Origin: Dermanyssus gallinae
Taxonomy: Eukaryota > Arthropoda > Arachnida > Mesostigmata > Dermanyssidae
DNA: 64,000 bases
Assembly: GCA_003439945.1 (NCBI GenBank)
Contig: QVRM01002438.1
Span: 62,001 to 126,000, forward strand
Direction of reading: 5' to 3'
Position numbers and translations under genes: made by a program. Positions 33,859 through 44,534 of this stretch are shown here, piece after piece (positions within the stretch are counted from its first letter, which is position 1; the number at the start of each line of letters is the position of its first letter). Under the pieces are notes generated by a model. That model was not told where the DNA came from. It worked only from the letters and a program-made list of their open reading frames with translations, and searched no databases.

Positions 33859-33952
33859 CTATTGGGCCAGCATCAATAATAGTGACCGACCGAGCACATA
33901 GTAGCTGACGTGTTTTATAGAACATTTCTTCGAGTCTCTTATAATACTTCAT
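33859..33952 (-). CDS. Possible first coding exon of minus-strand gene 1
   Basis: Starts at ATG (33952-33950) and is open for 31 codons plus one base to a GTGGGA donor at 33858. It reads MKYYKRLEEMFYKTRQLLC and ends in IIDAGPI. The trailing G would join TG of the exon at 29221 to give Val and continue in frame, so phases agree across an intron of about 4.6 kb. A stop lies nine bases upstream of the ATG, so the start is either here or a weak acceptor precedes TAT TAT. The donor is not strong. An alternative 57-base intron to TTTTGCAG at 33802 would instead end the protein after about ten more codons. If all four exons are right, the protein has about 115 residues. Confidence 0.4.
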
Positions 33953-34261
33953 ACAAAATCAACTTCGAGGATAAAGTCCGCCGCCCATGATGCCATACAT
34001 TTCTAGCGGTCATGGTATGAACAGCGCTAGTATCCTTGCGCGGATGATGTTTCTTCGTTGGCTTGCATAGTGACTGCTTCTTACACGTTTATTTTTTACG
34101 CGTGAGCGTATATTATAGACGACCGCAAAAATAATTGCTCAGCTGGCTGCCTATAAAGTCGGCAAGATGCTTTGCCGGTCCCCCTCACCCGTAGCGTGTC
34201 CGAGCGGAAATCCATCCATCCATGACTGTGCCTTGTCAGACAGTTGTTTTGTGGATAAACC
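33953..34261. other. Unassigned, upstream of gene 1
   Basis: No clear promoter element. ATCCATCC repeats occur near 34210-34222. Confidence 0.35.
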
Positions 34262-34334
34262 ATAGACATTGTGCAATATTTGCGCTAATCCATACATTGT
34301 TTATGGATTAGAACAAATATTGCACAATGTCTAT
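34262..34334. other. 73-nt near-perfect hairpin
   Basis: 33-base arms (34262-34294 and 34302-34334) pair completely except for two adjacent mismatches (CG opposite AA) ten bases from the loop CATTGTT. Size, loop and a two-base internal mismatch resemble a microRNA precursor, and either strand could be transcribed. A second, more decayed inverted pair sharing ACATTGTGCAATAT and ATGGATT...GCACAAT lies at 34993-35059. Alternatives: a small foldback element or an end of the mariner-like element downstream. I know no conserved microRNA with this sequence. Confidence 0.75.
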
Positions 34335-34891
34335 TCTGCAGAATATGATATTAATAGTAATAACAAAACTACTAGAGTTAATGTTCTGCCGCCTTAGCCA
34401 GCTGTGCTTTTCCTTTTCATAACAATGCCTTTTGAAAAACTCGCACTGGTGTCATTATTCGTCGCGGCGTCGACCTTTATTCGAGAATACTAATTAAAAA
34501 AACACTTTCATTAGGCATCATCTGGCTACTCGAAACAAAATAATTTAATCTAATATCAATCGAGGCACCGCCCTAATGTTTATACTATGTCGAAATCGAA
34601 CCGATGACTTATCGTATCAATAGTCGGAAACTCTCTCCGAAATTCCGTTAAAAAATATATATATATATAAATCTTTACATACATTACGTCGATCAAACAT
34701 CTCTAAGAGTTCGTAAAGTGATCCAACTCTTTGCTTTTGCTAAACAAATTCTGTCGAAATAGACAGCAAACAATTCAAGTAATTTAGTATGAGTTTTAAA
34801 AAGCCTCAATGTTGTGACATCTATCCAAAATGTAGTACTTGAAATGTGTTTGGTGAGGGCTGCATTTTAAAGATGATTCTTATGCTATAGT
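34335..34891. other. AT-rich unassigned sequence
   Basis: A short TA run lies at 34653-34669. The right-hand part may be decayed upstream sequence of the mariner-like transposase. Confidence 0.3.
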
Positions 34892-35002
34892 TGGTTCGCC
34901 AAGTTTTGCTCCTGTAACTTAAGTCTTCTGGATGAAGCCCGTTCTGGGACGCCTATTAGGCTCGAGGAGGACTGTTTTCGCAAAACTGTTGAACATTGTG
35001 CA
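34892..35002 (+). pseudogene. Mariner-like transposase, helix-turn-helix region remnant
   Basis: One plus frame gives WFAKFCSCNLSLLDEARSG, then TPIRLEEDCFRKTVEH. This matches the end of the first DNA-binding half of mariner-family transposases (WF-x-x-F-x-x-G-x-x-x-L-x-D-x-x-R-x-GRP followed by an acidic helix). Stops occur just upstream in the same frame and downstream sequence loses similarity after about 40 codons, so it is a dead fragment; the catalytic DDE/D part was not found. Its strand is plus, opposite to gene 1. Confidence 0.68.
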
Positions 35003-35150
35003 ATATCTTCGACTGACAACGCGATAATTAGTCATGGATTTCGGAATGTATCGCACAATCATCGTCACCTAGCAAATGATCCTTCGTGGCTTGCCAGACA
35101 CAACGAGCGTCCCTCGTTAGGGTACCTTACGACAGTGCAAAACGTGGTTG
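35003..35150. other. Unassigned, downstream of the mariner-like piece
   Basis: Holds the right arm of a decayed inverted repeat (to about 35059) related to the hairpin at 34262-34334. Confidence 0.35.

Positions 35151-35178
<28 letters not shown>
35151..35178. repeat. (TA)n microsatellite
   Basis: Fourteen TA units. Confidence 0.96.
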
Positions 35179-35181
<3 letters not shown>

Positions 35182-35299
35182 TTATTTATTTTTTGTATAA
35201 TATCTAATAGATGTATATGTTACGCATATCACGAAAGATTACCTAATTCAATGTGCCTGGGGAACGTGTATGGTGAATATTACGCATCCGGTTAAGGCC

Positions 35300-35300
35300 T

Positions 35301-35353
<53 letters not shown>

Positions 35354-35354
35354 G
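35300..35354. repeat. (TA)n microsatellite, interrupted
   Basis: TA array with one AAA slip and one TGTA break. Confidence 0.95.
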
Positions 35355-35529
35355 CTTTATTACGTAAATCGAATATGTACGTGCGAAACCTTGCGATGGC
35401 AAAAAAACGCGGACATCTGTAAGGCGTAGGTATTATGTCTAACAGTAAAGTCTAGCCTAGGTCAGCGTATGTACAGCGGTACCGATTTGGTAGGAGGCAT
35501 CCTTGGGGAAGTTTCCACACAGGCAGGGT

Positions 35530-35590
35530 TGTGGTGGGTCGCCGTTAGTGCCATTCGCCGGAAGTGTTGGTCGGGTTCGACGTTTTTGCT
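35530..35590 (+). repeat. Possible decayed SINE head
   Basis: GTGGTGGGTCGCCGTTAGT at about 35531-35549 matches GTGGTGGGGCGCCATTAGT in the SINE at 47501 with two differences. A B-box-like GGGTTCGA follows about 25 bases later. The rest of the SINE body is not recognisable, so this may be chance. Confidence 0.3.
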
Positions 35591-36027
35591 TTTTGTGTGC
35601 CGGGAGCCCGACCTTCACCTTCCCTAGAGGCCGATGCGGTGCCTAGCCCGTTAGCAGGTTCGGCACTTCGGGGCCATTCATTCGTATTGTACTAGTCGTT
35701 CGCTCTCCGTCTTGTCACCTAGTCGTCGTCGTCGTTGCCGTCGTCGGTAAGGAGAATCGGGTGTAATTTGTGGCACCACTTGGGAGCAGGGGCGTTTCGC
35801 AGCGCCAGCCTTCGTGTACCTTCGGTTCGCATAGCAACAGCACTCCCGGGGGAGTGTGAGGGCCATGTGACAATATTTAAGTAAGTGGTGAGTATGTGAA
35901 CGGGCCCGGGCCGACCCTGTGTGGGAGTCAGTCCATTCGGTTGGTCGGACAGACAGACAGGCAGACGGACGGCTAGTCAGTTCAGGTCAAGACGGATTGA
36001 CTCGATCTGCCGTATGAAAGCTGTACA

Positions 36028-36152
36028 GCAGGGGCGTGTGTGTGTGTGTGGCGACTGTGGGGTTGTGGGGGATGTGGAGGTTGTGGAGACTGTGGAGTTG
36101 TGGAGGTTGTGGAAGGTATGGGGGTGTGGGGGTGTGAAGGTGTGGGTGTCTC
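36028..36152 (+). repeat. GTG-rich tract
   Basis: Dense TGTGG, GGTTGTGGA and GGGTGTG words on plus, with imperfect 9-12 base periodicity. It has G-quadruplex potential. Confidence 0.7.
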
Positions 36153-36423
36153 TTAGTGTGCACGTTCATGTTCACTGCCCCGCCCGCAGCGACTCTCTCT
36201 TCGACGCCCTAAAGAGCATGAGCGAACACCTACCTACCCATCGGGACAGAAGGTCCGTCGGTCAATCGGTAGCTCGGTAGCTAGGTGCGTGGGTGGGTCT
36301 TTTACAAAGGCCTTTCCAAGTCCAACATCCCATCCCGCATGTTAGCAATGGTTCGCAAGCCATGCGTTTGCCGAGTGTGCGCTGTGTTAGGGGCAATCCG
36401 AGTACTGCTGTAGTTCGCCGGCC

Positions 36424-36772
36424 GTCACTACGGCCGCAGCTGCGCTCATCAAAACGTGTCGGTAACCATTGGCAACCGAGTGGTGGAGGAGCCCAACGAC
36501 ATGATGTCACCCCTGGCGCCTGACGCCCGTGTCTCGTTTACCGTAGCGCCCTTTGATAATGCTGTTCTCGACGCCTGCCTCTATGCCTTTAACTACTTGG
36601 GCAGTTTGCTGACCCTACTCCTGTGCACGTCAAAGGCAGTTGACAGTGGACAACAACGGGCTGAACTGTGCAGCAGAACTGACACCAACACAATTCGCAG
36701 GCCCACTTTCTACAGCGCAATCGGCTGTTGTCGAATAGCGAAACTTTTCTCCCGCGCTGCCGCGCACTCACG
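36424..36772 (+). other. Open frame of uncertain status
   Basis: The plus frame is open from the TAG at 36411 through unique sequence to the TA array (about 120 codons) and includes [19 protein letters not shown] and a hydrophobic stretch near [18 protein letters not shown] possible acceptor (GTACTGCTGTAG) precedes it and a weak donor (GTAGCG) lies inside. The open frame then runs into the TA repeat, which inflates its length. No family recognised. Confidence 0.2.
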
Positions 36773-36959
36773 TATATATATATATATATATATGTATGTA
36801 TATATATATATATGTGTATATATATATATAATTATATATATATATATATATTGTATATATATATATACTATATATCTATACATACATACATATATATATG
36901 TATATATATATATATGTGTATATATATGTATATATATATATATATCTATATATAGTATG

Positions 36960-37023
<64 letters not shown>
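36773..37023. repeat. Long imperfect (TA)n block
   Basis: About 250 bases of TA with TGTG, ATG, TTG and AATT interruptions. It is one of the two longest arrays in the window and can extrude as a cruciform. Confidence 0.96.
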
Positions 37024-37025
<2 letters not shown>

Positions 37026-40000
37026 TTAATACTTAAAGTTGCCTTGCGAATTCCAGCCACCAGCACGAGGGCGCACATCGCTTTGGACGATTTAGCTGCA
37101 GACTAAATCGAGAAAGTCTTGATCCGTTGTCGGCTGATACGCTTTCCTGTATGGCGCAAATGAAGCGCGAGAAAACGAAGCGTGAGGGACGAAGGGTTCG
37201 CGTGAACCCTGTCGCTTTTCAGATGGATAGAGAATGTTTCAGACGATGTTGTTCCGCTTGTCTCCGCTATCGTGCTGCAAACGTTATTCCCCCCCATAGT
37301 GTCTTTCAAATTAGGCAGTTCCGCCTCGCGGGAAAGCCCTTCGCTTCCTAGAAGTAGTGGAACTGTTCCACGACAGTAGATAGGAGACAGTCTTTATACG
37401 AGAAGTCGCCATCCGTATTTTGACTCTCTTGTAGTTCTAACCACAGTTTCGGCTGTGCCCAAAAACTCTGAAGTTGCAGAGTAAAGTAATAAAGGTAAGT
37501 ACTCCCTCTCCTGCTGGCTAATTCTCCTGGCTCGTATTGCTGATAGCAACTCAGTTAAATTGAATAGCCAACGCAAAACCAATTTAACTTGGAACAACGT
37601 TGATTCTTCATAAAACGCTTCGGCATACGTGCTCGACAGTATTTAATTAATTTGACTAATTAATTAATTGGATTGCAATGCCACTGATCTTGTAAATTTA
37701 CCAAGAAATAAAAATGACCATGTTATGTTTGAAAACAACTTTATAACAAGAAGCGCGTTCTGTCTAAGTGCAAAACACCTACAGCATGTCTAAGCATATT
37801 CGGGTAAATTATTTTGGAGCGTTCACGTCAAAGAGAATAAGAGGTTGACTCGCTACAAAATTGCCCCATAACATCTTTTCTCGTAGACGGCGGCAGACAT
37901 TAGTCGAGCGGAGGGAGATTATTATTTGGTGGTTATTTCTTTCAGGGCAAACCCCCAATGCCTGACATATTACAAAAAACGCGCTAACGACGCCCTCCTG
38001 TCTTTAATCAGAATTAATCAGCAAGGTTGTAAACAAGGTTTTGAGTTTACTTCAACACCCCCAGGTTGTCCAGGTTTAGAAAGATGACATGTCTTCGTAT
38101 TAAACCGACATGTTCCAATCAATGGTCGTTATTTTCTTATGCGGGCTTCTCTGCTGTATAGAAAGCTCTCCATTATTTTAAAGGGTCTGCCACTGGGATC
38201 GATAACGACAGGCAAGTATTGGTGCTATTTGTTTTATTATTTATAGTAACTGTGATAAAATTAGGCCGAAAAATGTACGGACTGATTTGTAATAGGGCAT
38301 ATATTAGATTTCCTGATTAGTAATGTTTTATAAGCCAAAAGGCTCAATTATCTAATTGAGCGCAAACTTTTACTGCAGCTAGGCTTACAGAGCTAGCGGC
38401 AGCCATATCTTATCAGTTAAACTTAGCCAGCACCATGTGATGATAGCCAGTGTTGTCTTGAAAACCAATCTGAAGTTAACGAGGAATCTTGAAGAAGAAT
38501 TTTTGGAGGAAATACGTGTCCTGCTGTTCTTTTTTTGATACTCTCCGAAGTGCAAAGTAGCTTATGGAAAACGCCGTAGACAAGACGCAAGACGGTTCGA
38601 CGGGACCAGTCATCCGACGCGGGAAACAGTTAAGGTCAGTCAGCGAGCGTTCGGAGACTAACCATTGCGGGCACTCCCAAAGTCCTTAACGGTAGATGCA
38701 GATGAGGGACGTGACAGCTGCAGCAGCCGTGGTACTTCTCACAATGCCAATAATGAGTTGGCTGATTAGCTGAATCAATTTGAGTTGCTTGCAGTGATCG
38801 CGCTAGCAATCGTAGTAATCGAACCACTGGAAGGTTGGGCAGATGGGAGAATTATTGAAATTGCGTGAACGGCAAAACGAAAGCTGTGCCGGGAGCTAAG
38901 CACTGCAATTCAACTTGAATCGCGTGTAATAACGGATAAGGAAATTAGCCGTTAGAGAGCCGTAACGCATCGTGCGACTTTCAGATAGGTTTAGTGTGAC
39001 CACAAACCACGACCGTTTGCGATAGAACTGTGCGCGATTCGTATTATTTTCGTTTTGATTTCAGACGCTCGCAAAGCAAATAACTGTTTGAGGGAAGCAT
39101 TGGATACGTATCAGTTCATTAATGGCTAGCGGCAGAGATGTGCGTCCTTTAGCAATGCGAAAAAGTTCTGCACAGTTCTCCATCGATCCGGCCAAATTGC
39201 TATATTCAACGACCAAACATCCAATGACTGCAAATCCCAGAACACCGAGGAACTGTATGGAAATGCATATTGGCCGTGGCAAGATCTATACCTGCAATAC
39301 CGGAACGTTGGGTAACCATGGGACCCATTTACAATATTGCCAGTGCTTGTGCGGTTGAACGAGGAACGCATTACTGTAAGCACGTTTGGGCAGCCGGTGA
39401 CCGTTGAAACTAGACACTGAGATCAGAAAGTTACGTTGTTATTAATAAAATGTTTGCTTTTGTAAAAGGCCCTGTACCCATACTGTGGTGCACTTCAAAC
39501 ACGGGTAATGTGAAGTGCAGGTGTCCCATATTCTTACCCAATCTTCGTCAAGTTTTAGTTATTTCTTGCATTTTATTATCTTAACCGCCACTGTCCCACC
39601 TAACTAGTCATCTCACGTGTGGAATTTATAGGCTCATTCTAGCCTAGACGTAATCTATTTACCTCGTTGCGTCGTGTTTGCAAGAAGCCGGTGATTTGAG
39701 TTTAGGAATATACGTGGACAGCTGCCACACCGCTTTTGCGTAACAACAGGTGTTTCTAGAGAGTAAGTTCGGTGGCATATTCTCGATGCTACCTGGGTTG
39801 CACTTAAGAACGTTCCATTTAGTTCGGCCGTAGCCTTTCGTAAAACTTATCGATATAATTTTGTATTTCTTGCTTTACACAACGGCAGCGTCTCAACGAC
39901 TCTTACTTGGGTTTCGTAATGACGTCGTTCGCCATTGTGTAAGCATCGTTACAACCGACCTCGATGTTGTTTCGCCCCATCTACTCTTTTTCCTACTTCC

Positions 40001-40732
40001 AGTGATTTGGTTCGCCCTATTGGTGGCAAAAGACTTCTTCCTAAGGGCGTTCCTCTTTAGATAAAACGTAGCCGATGAAAGGAGTCATTGAAGCTAATGC
40101 CCGCCCCCATTGAGCGAGCACTCGAGACCTCACTCGCCAGACGGAGCAAAGGCCACTGACACGACAGGCAGTATGTAAGGCGAGTAAATGAGCAGTGCTA
40201 AAATCCCATTGAAGCCGGCCATCTCTTTCTGCTCTATGGCTGCGTCCGTCGGTGAGCTCTCTTAGTAGTAGGTCTTCACGTTGCCTTCGTTTTTGATGGT
40301 CACCGACCGCAGGACGTATCGGTCGTCCCGACCCGGCTCTTACCCTGCTCTTTGCTACGTCCCGAAAAAGCCAATACGGGACAGCAACCCCGTAGGCAAC
40401 TACTAACTGGCGCGCGGTAAATGCTCGAGGATAGCGTTAAGGACGCCTGCCTGACCGCTCTTCGCTCGGCCGAAGAGAGAAAGTGACTCGGCACCAGCAA
40501 GCGCTGCGAGAGAGCCGGCCAGCGGTAGACCTCATCGGCGGAGCCTGCCGCCGGAAGGACAAAACACAACGCTCCTGCTGCTGCTACTGCCACCGCCGCA
40601 GCCGGCTGTGGGCCTCCTTAATCCTCGATAAGGACGCGACAAGAACCAGGCAAAGAGTGTGGAACGCTCTGTGTGTGTCGGAAAGCACCGCCGATATTTA
40701 AACGAGCCCGCCATATAACTGGCCCAGCAGCG
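37024..40732. other. Unassigned sequence
   Basis: No repeat array longer than 20 bases occurs in this 3.7 kb, unusual for this window. A good donor AAG|GTAAGT lies at 37495 with a possible 48-base exon before it. A 19-base palindrome, GCTCAATTATCTAATTGAG, is at 38342-38360. A minus frame at 39282-39061, with a hydrophobic stretch (GVLGFAVIGCLVVEYSN), could be a terminal exon after acceptor TTTCCATACAG, but nothing confirms it. Confidence 0.3.
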
Positions 40733-40989
40733 ATGGCAAAATCTGCGGGTTACGGGGTTACTTTCATCTGTGACCAGCGTCGTAGCTTCGGAAATCGTCT
40801 CGAAGCTATCTCTAGGGCTAGGAAGGCGAGCGGCAGCGGCGGCGGCGACGAATCGCTAGATGGTTGGTTTGCAATCATGGAGCTATACCGAAAGCGCAGA
40901 AGATACCATCGCTATGACCTGAGAGGACGTTCGAGGTGTAGAGTGAGGGTGGCGAGTCGCAAACAGCCATCCCTTTTCCAAGCCAGCCG
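40733..40989 (+). CDS. First coding exon of plus-strand candidate gene 2
   Basis: ATG at 40733 is in good initiation context (AGCAGCGATGG). The exon is open for 85 codons and two bases to a donor CCG|GTAACA. It reads MAKSAGYGVTFICDQRRSF, then a Gly/Ser linker (SGSGGGDES), then LDGWFAIMELY and a strongly basic end (RKRRRYHRYD...RCRVRVASRK). The Arg-rich tail suggests nucleic-acid binding or nuclear location; no domain is visible. The next exon fits the phase. The GC-rich sequence upstream (40300-40730) could be the promoter and 5' UTR. Confidence 0.38.
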
Positions 40990-41064
40990 GTAACAACTAA
41001 CGAGCCTGCTATATCTCAAGCTCCTGCCCAAGCTCGAGCTCTATTTCGTTCGTTGCAAAGGCAG

Positions 41065-41107
41065 ACAGAACCAAGACCGACCTCCGCCGGTAGAAGGCCG
41101 CGTGTGG
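41065..41107 (+). CDS. Second exon of plus-strand candidate gene 2
   Basis: A 75-base intron separates it from the first exon; the acceptor is GCAAAGGCAG. Its first base completes an Arg codon (CG|A) and it then reads QNQDRPPPVEGRVW, ending exactly on a codon before a strong donor (GTGG|GTAAGTTG). Length 43 equals 1 plus 14 codons. Confidence 0.38.
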
Positions 41108-41229
41108 GTAAGTTGCTACAAATAATAATAATGAAAAACTGACTGCGGTCGTGCCAATACCGTTATCGATGGGAGAGGGTCTGCATCCGCCATTCGCCTA
41201 CAGCGTCTTCTAGTTGTTCGCAACTCCAG

Positions 41230-41277
41230 CCAAGGCTAAACGAACCTTCACTCCGCCGTACTCCGAGCCATGTCTAA
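41230..41277 (+). CDS. Terminal exon of plus-strand candidate gene 2
   Basis: Follows a pyrimidine-rich acceptor (GTTCGCAACTCCAG) in phase zero, as the previous exon requires. It reads PRLNEPSLRRTPSHV and stops at TAA (41275-41277). An ATTAAA hexamer at 41288-41293 could be the poly(A) signal. The three-exon protein would have about 115 residues. All three pieces are short, so a chance arrangement remains possible. Confidence 0.33.
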   Translation, partial: PRLNEPSLRRTPSHV

Positions 41278-41357
41278 GTGCCATGCGATTAAAAGAACTC
41301 ACTGGCTCATCAAACATTCTACTAGTTGCGGCGAGTACAAACTAGGGTTCATCGACC

Positions 41358-41418
41358 ACCCATAGACAAATTACGTGGGCAATAGTGTACACCCATTGAC
41401 GGATTACGTGGGCAATAG
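41358..41418. repeat. Two-copy 33-bp tandem repeat
   Basis: ACCCAT...ATTACGTGGGCAATAG occurs at 41358-41385 and 41391-41418 with three differences. Confidence 0.88.
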
Positions 41419-41555
41419 GAAGTTCATAATCAACGATAGACTTGACAGAATGTTCTGTTCTATATGCATGGTAGCGACGTGTAGACAGATAGACATAGCC
41501 GTCTATCTGCCAAAGCAGATCGCAGATTGACATTATTACCATCTGTAGGTGTTGC

Positions 41556-41608
41556 ATCGTTGGATGTATATATATATATATATATATATATTGTATAAAT
41601 CCAACGAT
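41556..41608. repeat. TA array inside a 10-bp inverted repeat
   Basis: ATCGTTGGAT (41556-41565) and ATCCAACGAT (41599-41608) flank a TA run at 41567-41591. The unit can form a hairpin with a TA-rich stem. Confidence 0.8.
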
Positions 41609-41626
41609 CATTTTAAACCTATTTAA

Positions 41627-41651
41627 ATATATATATATATATATATATATA
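41627..41651. repeat. (TA)n microsatellite
   Basis: About twelve TA units, 18 bases after the preceding inverted repeat. Confidence 0.94.
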
Positions 41652-42228
41652 AAAGAAGAATAGATTTAATACAATTTATTAAACATTCATTTTGTAGAAT
41701 GTTTGGTCTATAAATATTTTTCTAATGGAATATGGTCTCTGAGATGTACTGTTTTTCTTGACGTTGTAGCTGTGGCGCGACAATTTGGCGGTAGTGAACG
41801 TTGCCACACAATAATTTATGCATGCGTTGAATCTCGATATGTCCTCTAATAACCGCAGTGCCATAGATTTTGCAACGATCGCCAAAATAATCGCCATGAA
41901 ATGCACATGCCTGAATATGTTAGCTTTGACCGCTGTGAAGGGCCGTATAGTTATGATATTTAAGTATTGAGTGTGAAAGCTAGTAAAGAACTTCGATGTT
42001 TGCGAATTATTTTCTTAACGACTATGTTGCATCTTCTGCCCGGCGTTAAATATTCTTGAACACGAACACGACGATCTGCTTAGTTTCTCTATAGGAGGAC
42101 GGGTTGTAGCAATTTCACTCTCAGTCCGAAACGAGACTCCTTAAAGACCATGTTTCATTGGACAAATATTTGCGTTAACGAGCCCTACAATTCTAATTAT
42201 CAATCTTCAAACGGTTGTGGGACATCGC

Positions 42229-42268
42229 ATATATATATATATATTCATTACACTATGCTTATGCGTTT

Positions 42269-42345
<77 letters not shown>

Positions 42346-42380
42346 TATTCATTACACTCTGCCTATACGTTTAAGGTATA
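42229..42380. repeat. Duplicated unit with expanded (TA)n array
   Basis: A 34-base segment (ATTCATTACACT...TTAAGGTATA) occurs at 42243-42276 and 42347-42380 with three differences, separated by a pure TA array (42272-42340); a short TA run at 42229-42244 precedes the first copy. The duplication unit evidently included the TA run. Confidence 0.92.
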
Positions 42381-44534
42381 CAACTGAAAGCCACTGTGGG
42401 GAGTGACCTCAACGCATCGTGCCCATCTATCACGGCCGACCGTTGAATGACCAAGGTCATTCGCGCGTTGAGGTCGAAAGACTGGCTGGGGTCGGGACCG
42501 TTCAGGACAGCACGGTGTTAGACCAGACACTCTGCTAAAGAACGCGTGGCTCTCTCCCTCCCTCTCTCTCTTTGTCCTTGTTACTTACTCATCTCTATCT
42601 CTCTCTCTGGCGCTGGCCTGTTGAGCTTGGCATGGTAAACGCTAGACGTGACATGACCCAGCCACATTAGGCGCGAATTCAACGACAGCGAGCCTAGTGT
42701 GAGCCATGCTAAGCGCACGCGATACGCATCGGTTCGCCGTCTCTCTAGTTCGCCCTCTAGAAACCATTTGTTAACTCCTGTAGAGGAGTCCTGCCCGTCA
42801 GGCCAAGTCAGTCAGGCTCTCTTTCAGGATAGACTAGCGCACCATGAGCCAGTCAGCGGACGAAATAACACTCTGTAATCTGTTTGTCGAAGGAAGAAGT
42901 AATTTGTTACTAGGTAGTGGCTGTTACTACTACTACTGTAACTTTTGTTGTTGTTGTTGCTGCTGCTGTTGTTATTCTGTTGTTGCCTCGTATTGTGGTG
43001 GGTGTCTCTCTCTCTCTCGTAACTATGCAGGACTTGCTTGCTGCAGGACAAAATGCATTCTTTTAGCGGACAGCAGAGCGTTTAGCGGCGTGTGACCGAT
43101 TGCAGGATAAACTGAGAGGAGATAGAGAGAGTGCTAACTATCGTGAAAGCCAGACAAATGTCGACTACATACCACCTGTACATTCTAGATTCAATTACAT
43201 GTCATCCATGCGACTTGATTGGAAAGCGCAGGCACTTAGAGATTATGTAAAGGAAAATCAGCTTATGACATCATTATTCGTTACTCTAAAACGCCATTTT
43301 ACATTGGTGACGTAATGAAAGCATTTTGCCATCATTGGGTAACAACGGCACCAAATACAGGATAACACAATGCGTACCTCTGATTGTTTCAATATGACAT
43401 AAAATACAGGCAGACAAAACTAAACCTCACTGTAGACTCACCCTCTAGGTCGCCACATTGCTTAGAAGACCCCGGGGACAACAGCTTCAATCGAGATAGC
43501 AAGCGATTTTTGCTACAGACTAGCTAGTGACGTGTCACAAAATTACAAGGTACTAGGATTGAGGAAGCAACCCGATAAGATAAGCAGTTACTTGCGTTTG
43601 TGTGCCTGAGGTTCGTTTTATGTGTAGTCTTAGACTAACAATATACTATATTGACCTATATAGTATGATCCCGAGATCGCTTTACAATGAATGAAGTGCT
43701 TGACAGCTTGGCACTAATTTTTGCACTCAGGTAAAGCTAAAGATGAAAACTACCTGCGCACACACCGTAAAGATACTATCTAGGACCATTGCCAGACTAT
43801 GTCTAAGTCAGCTACAGAAGACCTTAGCATGACCAGATTATTGAGGCACTCACCACGGGCAAGGTCCGGCGCACGTACTACATTTCCCAATGGCCCCTTT
43901 GAAAAGAAACATATACATTATACAATTGATCCCAAGTTTCGGTACCTTAAATTGTATTATTAGTTTTGAATTCAAATTGTCTTGAGACTATTTGGTGATT
44001 GTGTAAATGTGTTAGCATACAAACTTTCTCCATAGTTTTTTTTGAGGTTCCTATGTACTACTATCTCTCATAATGCAACGAGCACACGATCTCTAATCTA
44101 GCGGCTGGGTAACCCCTCAGCGCAGAGACTGTGCACTTTCATGCATTATTGCATTATTCATTACAGGCAGCAATTGTCTTTTCTTATGAACGTATACGCC
44201 GGAACAAACAAATGAAAAGCAATATTAATGCATTATTTTAATGCATCACTCAAGTGTTGATCACCTGGCATAAGTAGAGACATGCAGATTACCGCAAGAA
44301 GTTGCGTGATCTGCGCAATGGCAGTCGAAAATCTAGCACGAGCTTCGGTACAACATTTGTGCGAGCCCTGCCAAGGCGGCGTGGGAGCGGCTGCACCCGC
44401 CTGTCTATGCTGGGTCATGAATGAAAGAGCGTTGAACAACGTACGTAATCATCTTTTGATGCCTATTTAAAACTGGGTGAAATTTACAATCTAAATTTTA
44501 CTACCTACTAGTAGCTTCAATACAGCAAATCGAA
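42381..44534. other. Unassigned sequence
   Basis: CT-rich patches at 42545-42610, a TTG/CTG run at 42945-42985. A plus frame at 43100-43315 (VDYIPPVHSRFNYM and onward) reads like unique coding sequence and ends near GTGACG, but its acceptor is weak. AT-rich from 43900. Confidence 0.3.

Noticed and set aside
36773..37106. Long Ile-Tyr open frames on both strands
   Set aside because: Direct translation of the TA array; the same occurs at every TA block in the window.
41679..41906. Minus frame with ISRFNACINYC and a TAAATATTTTTCTAATGGAA word resembling the foldback element arm
   Set aside because: Shared word is about 20 bases with gaps; the rest does not align, so common origin with the element at 5738 could not be supported.
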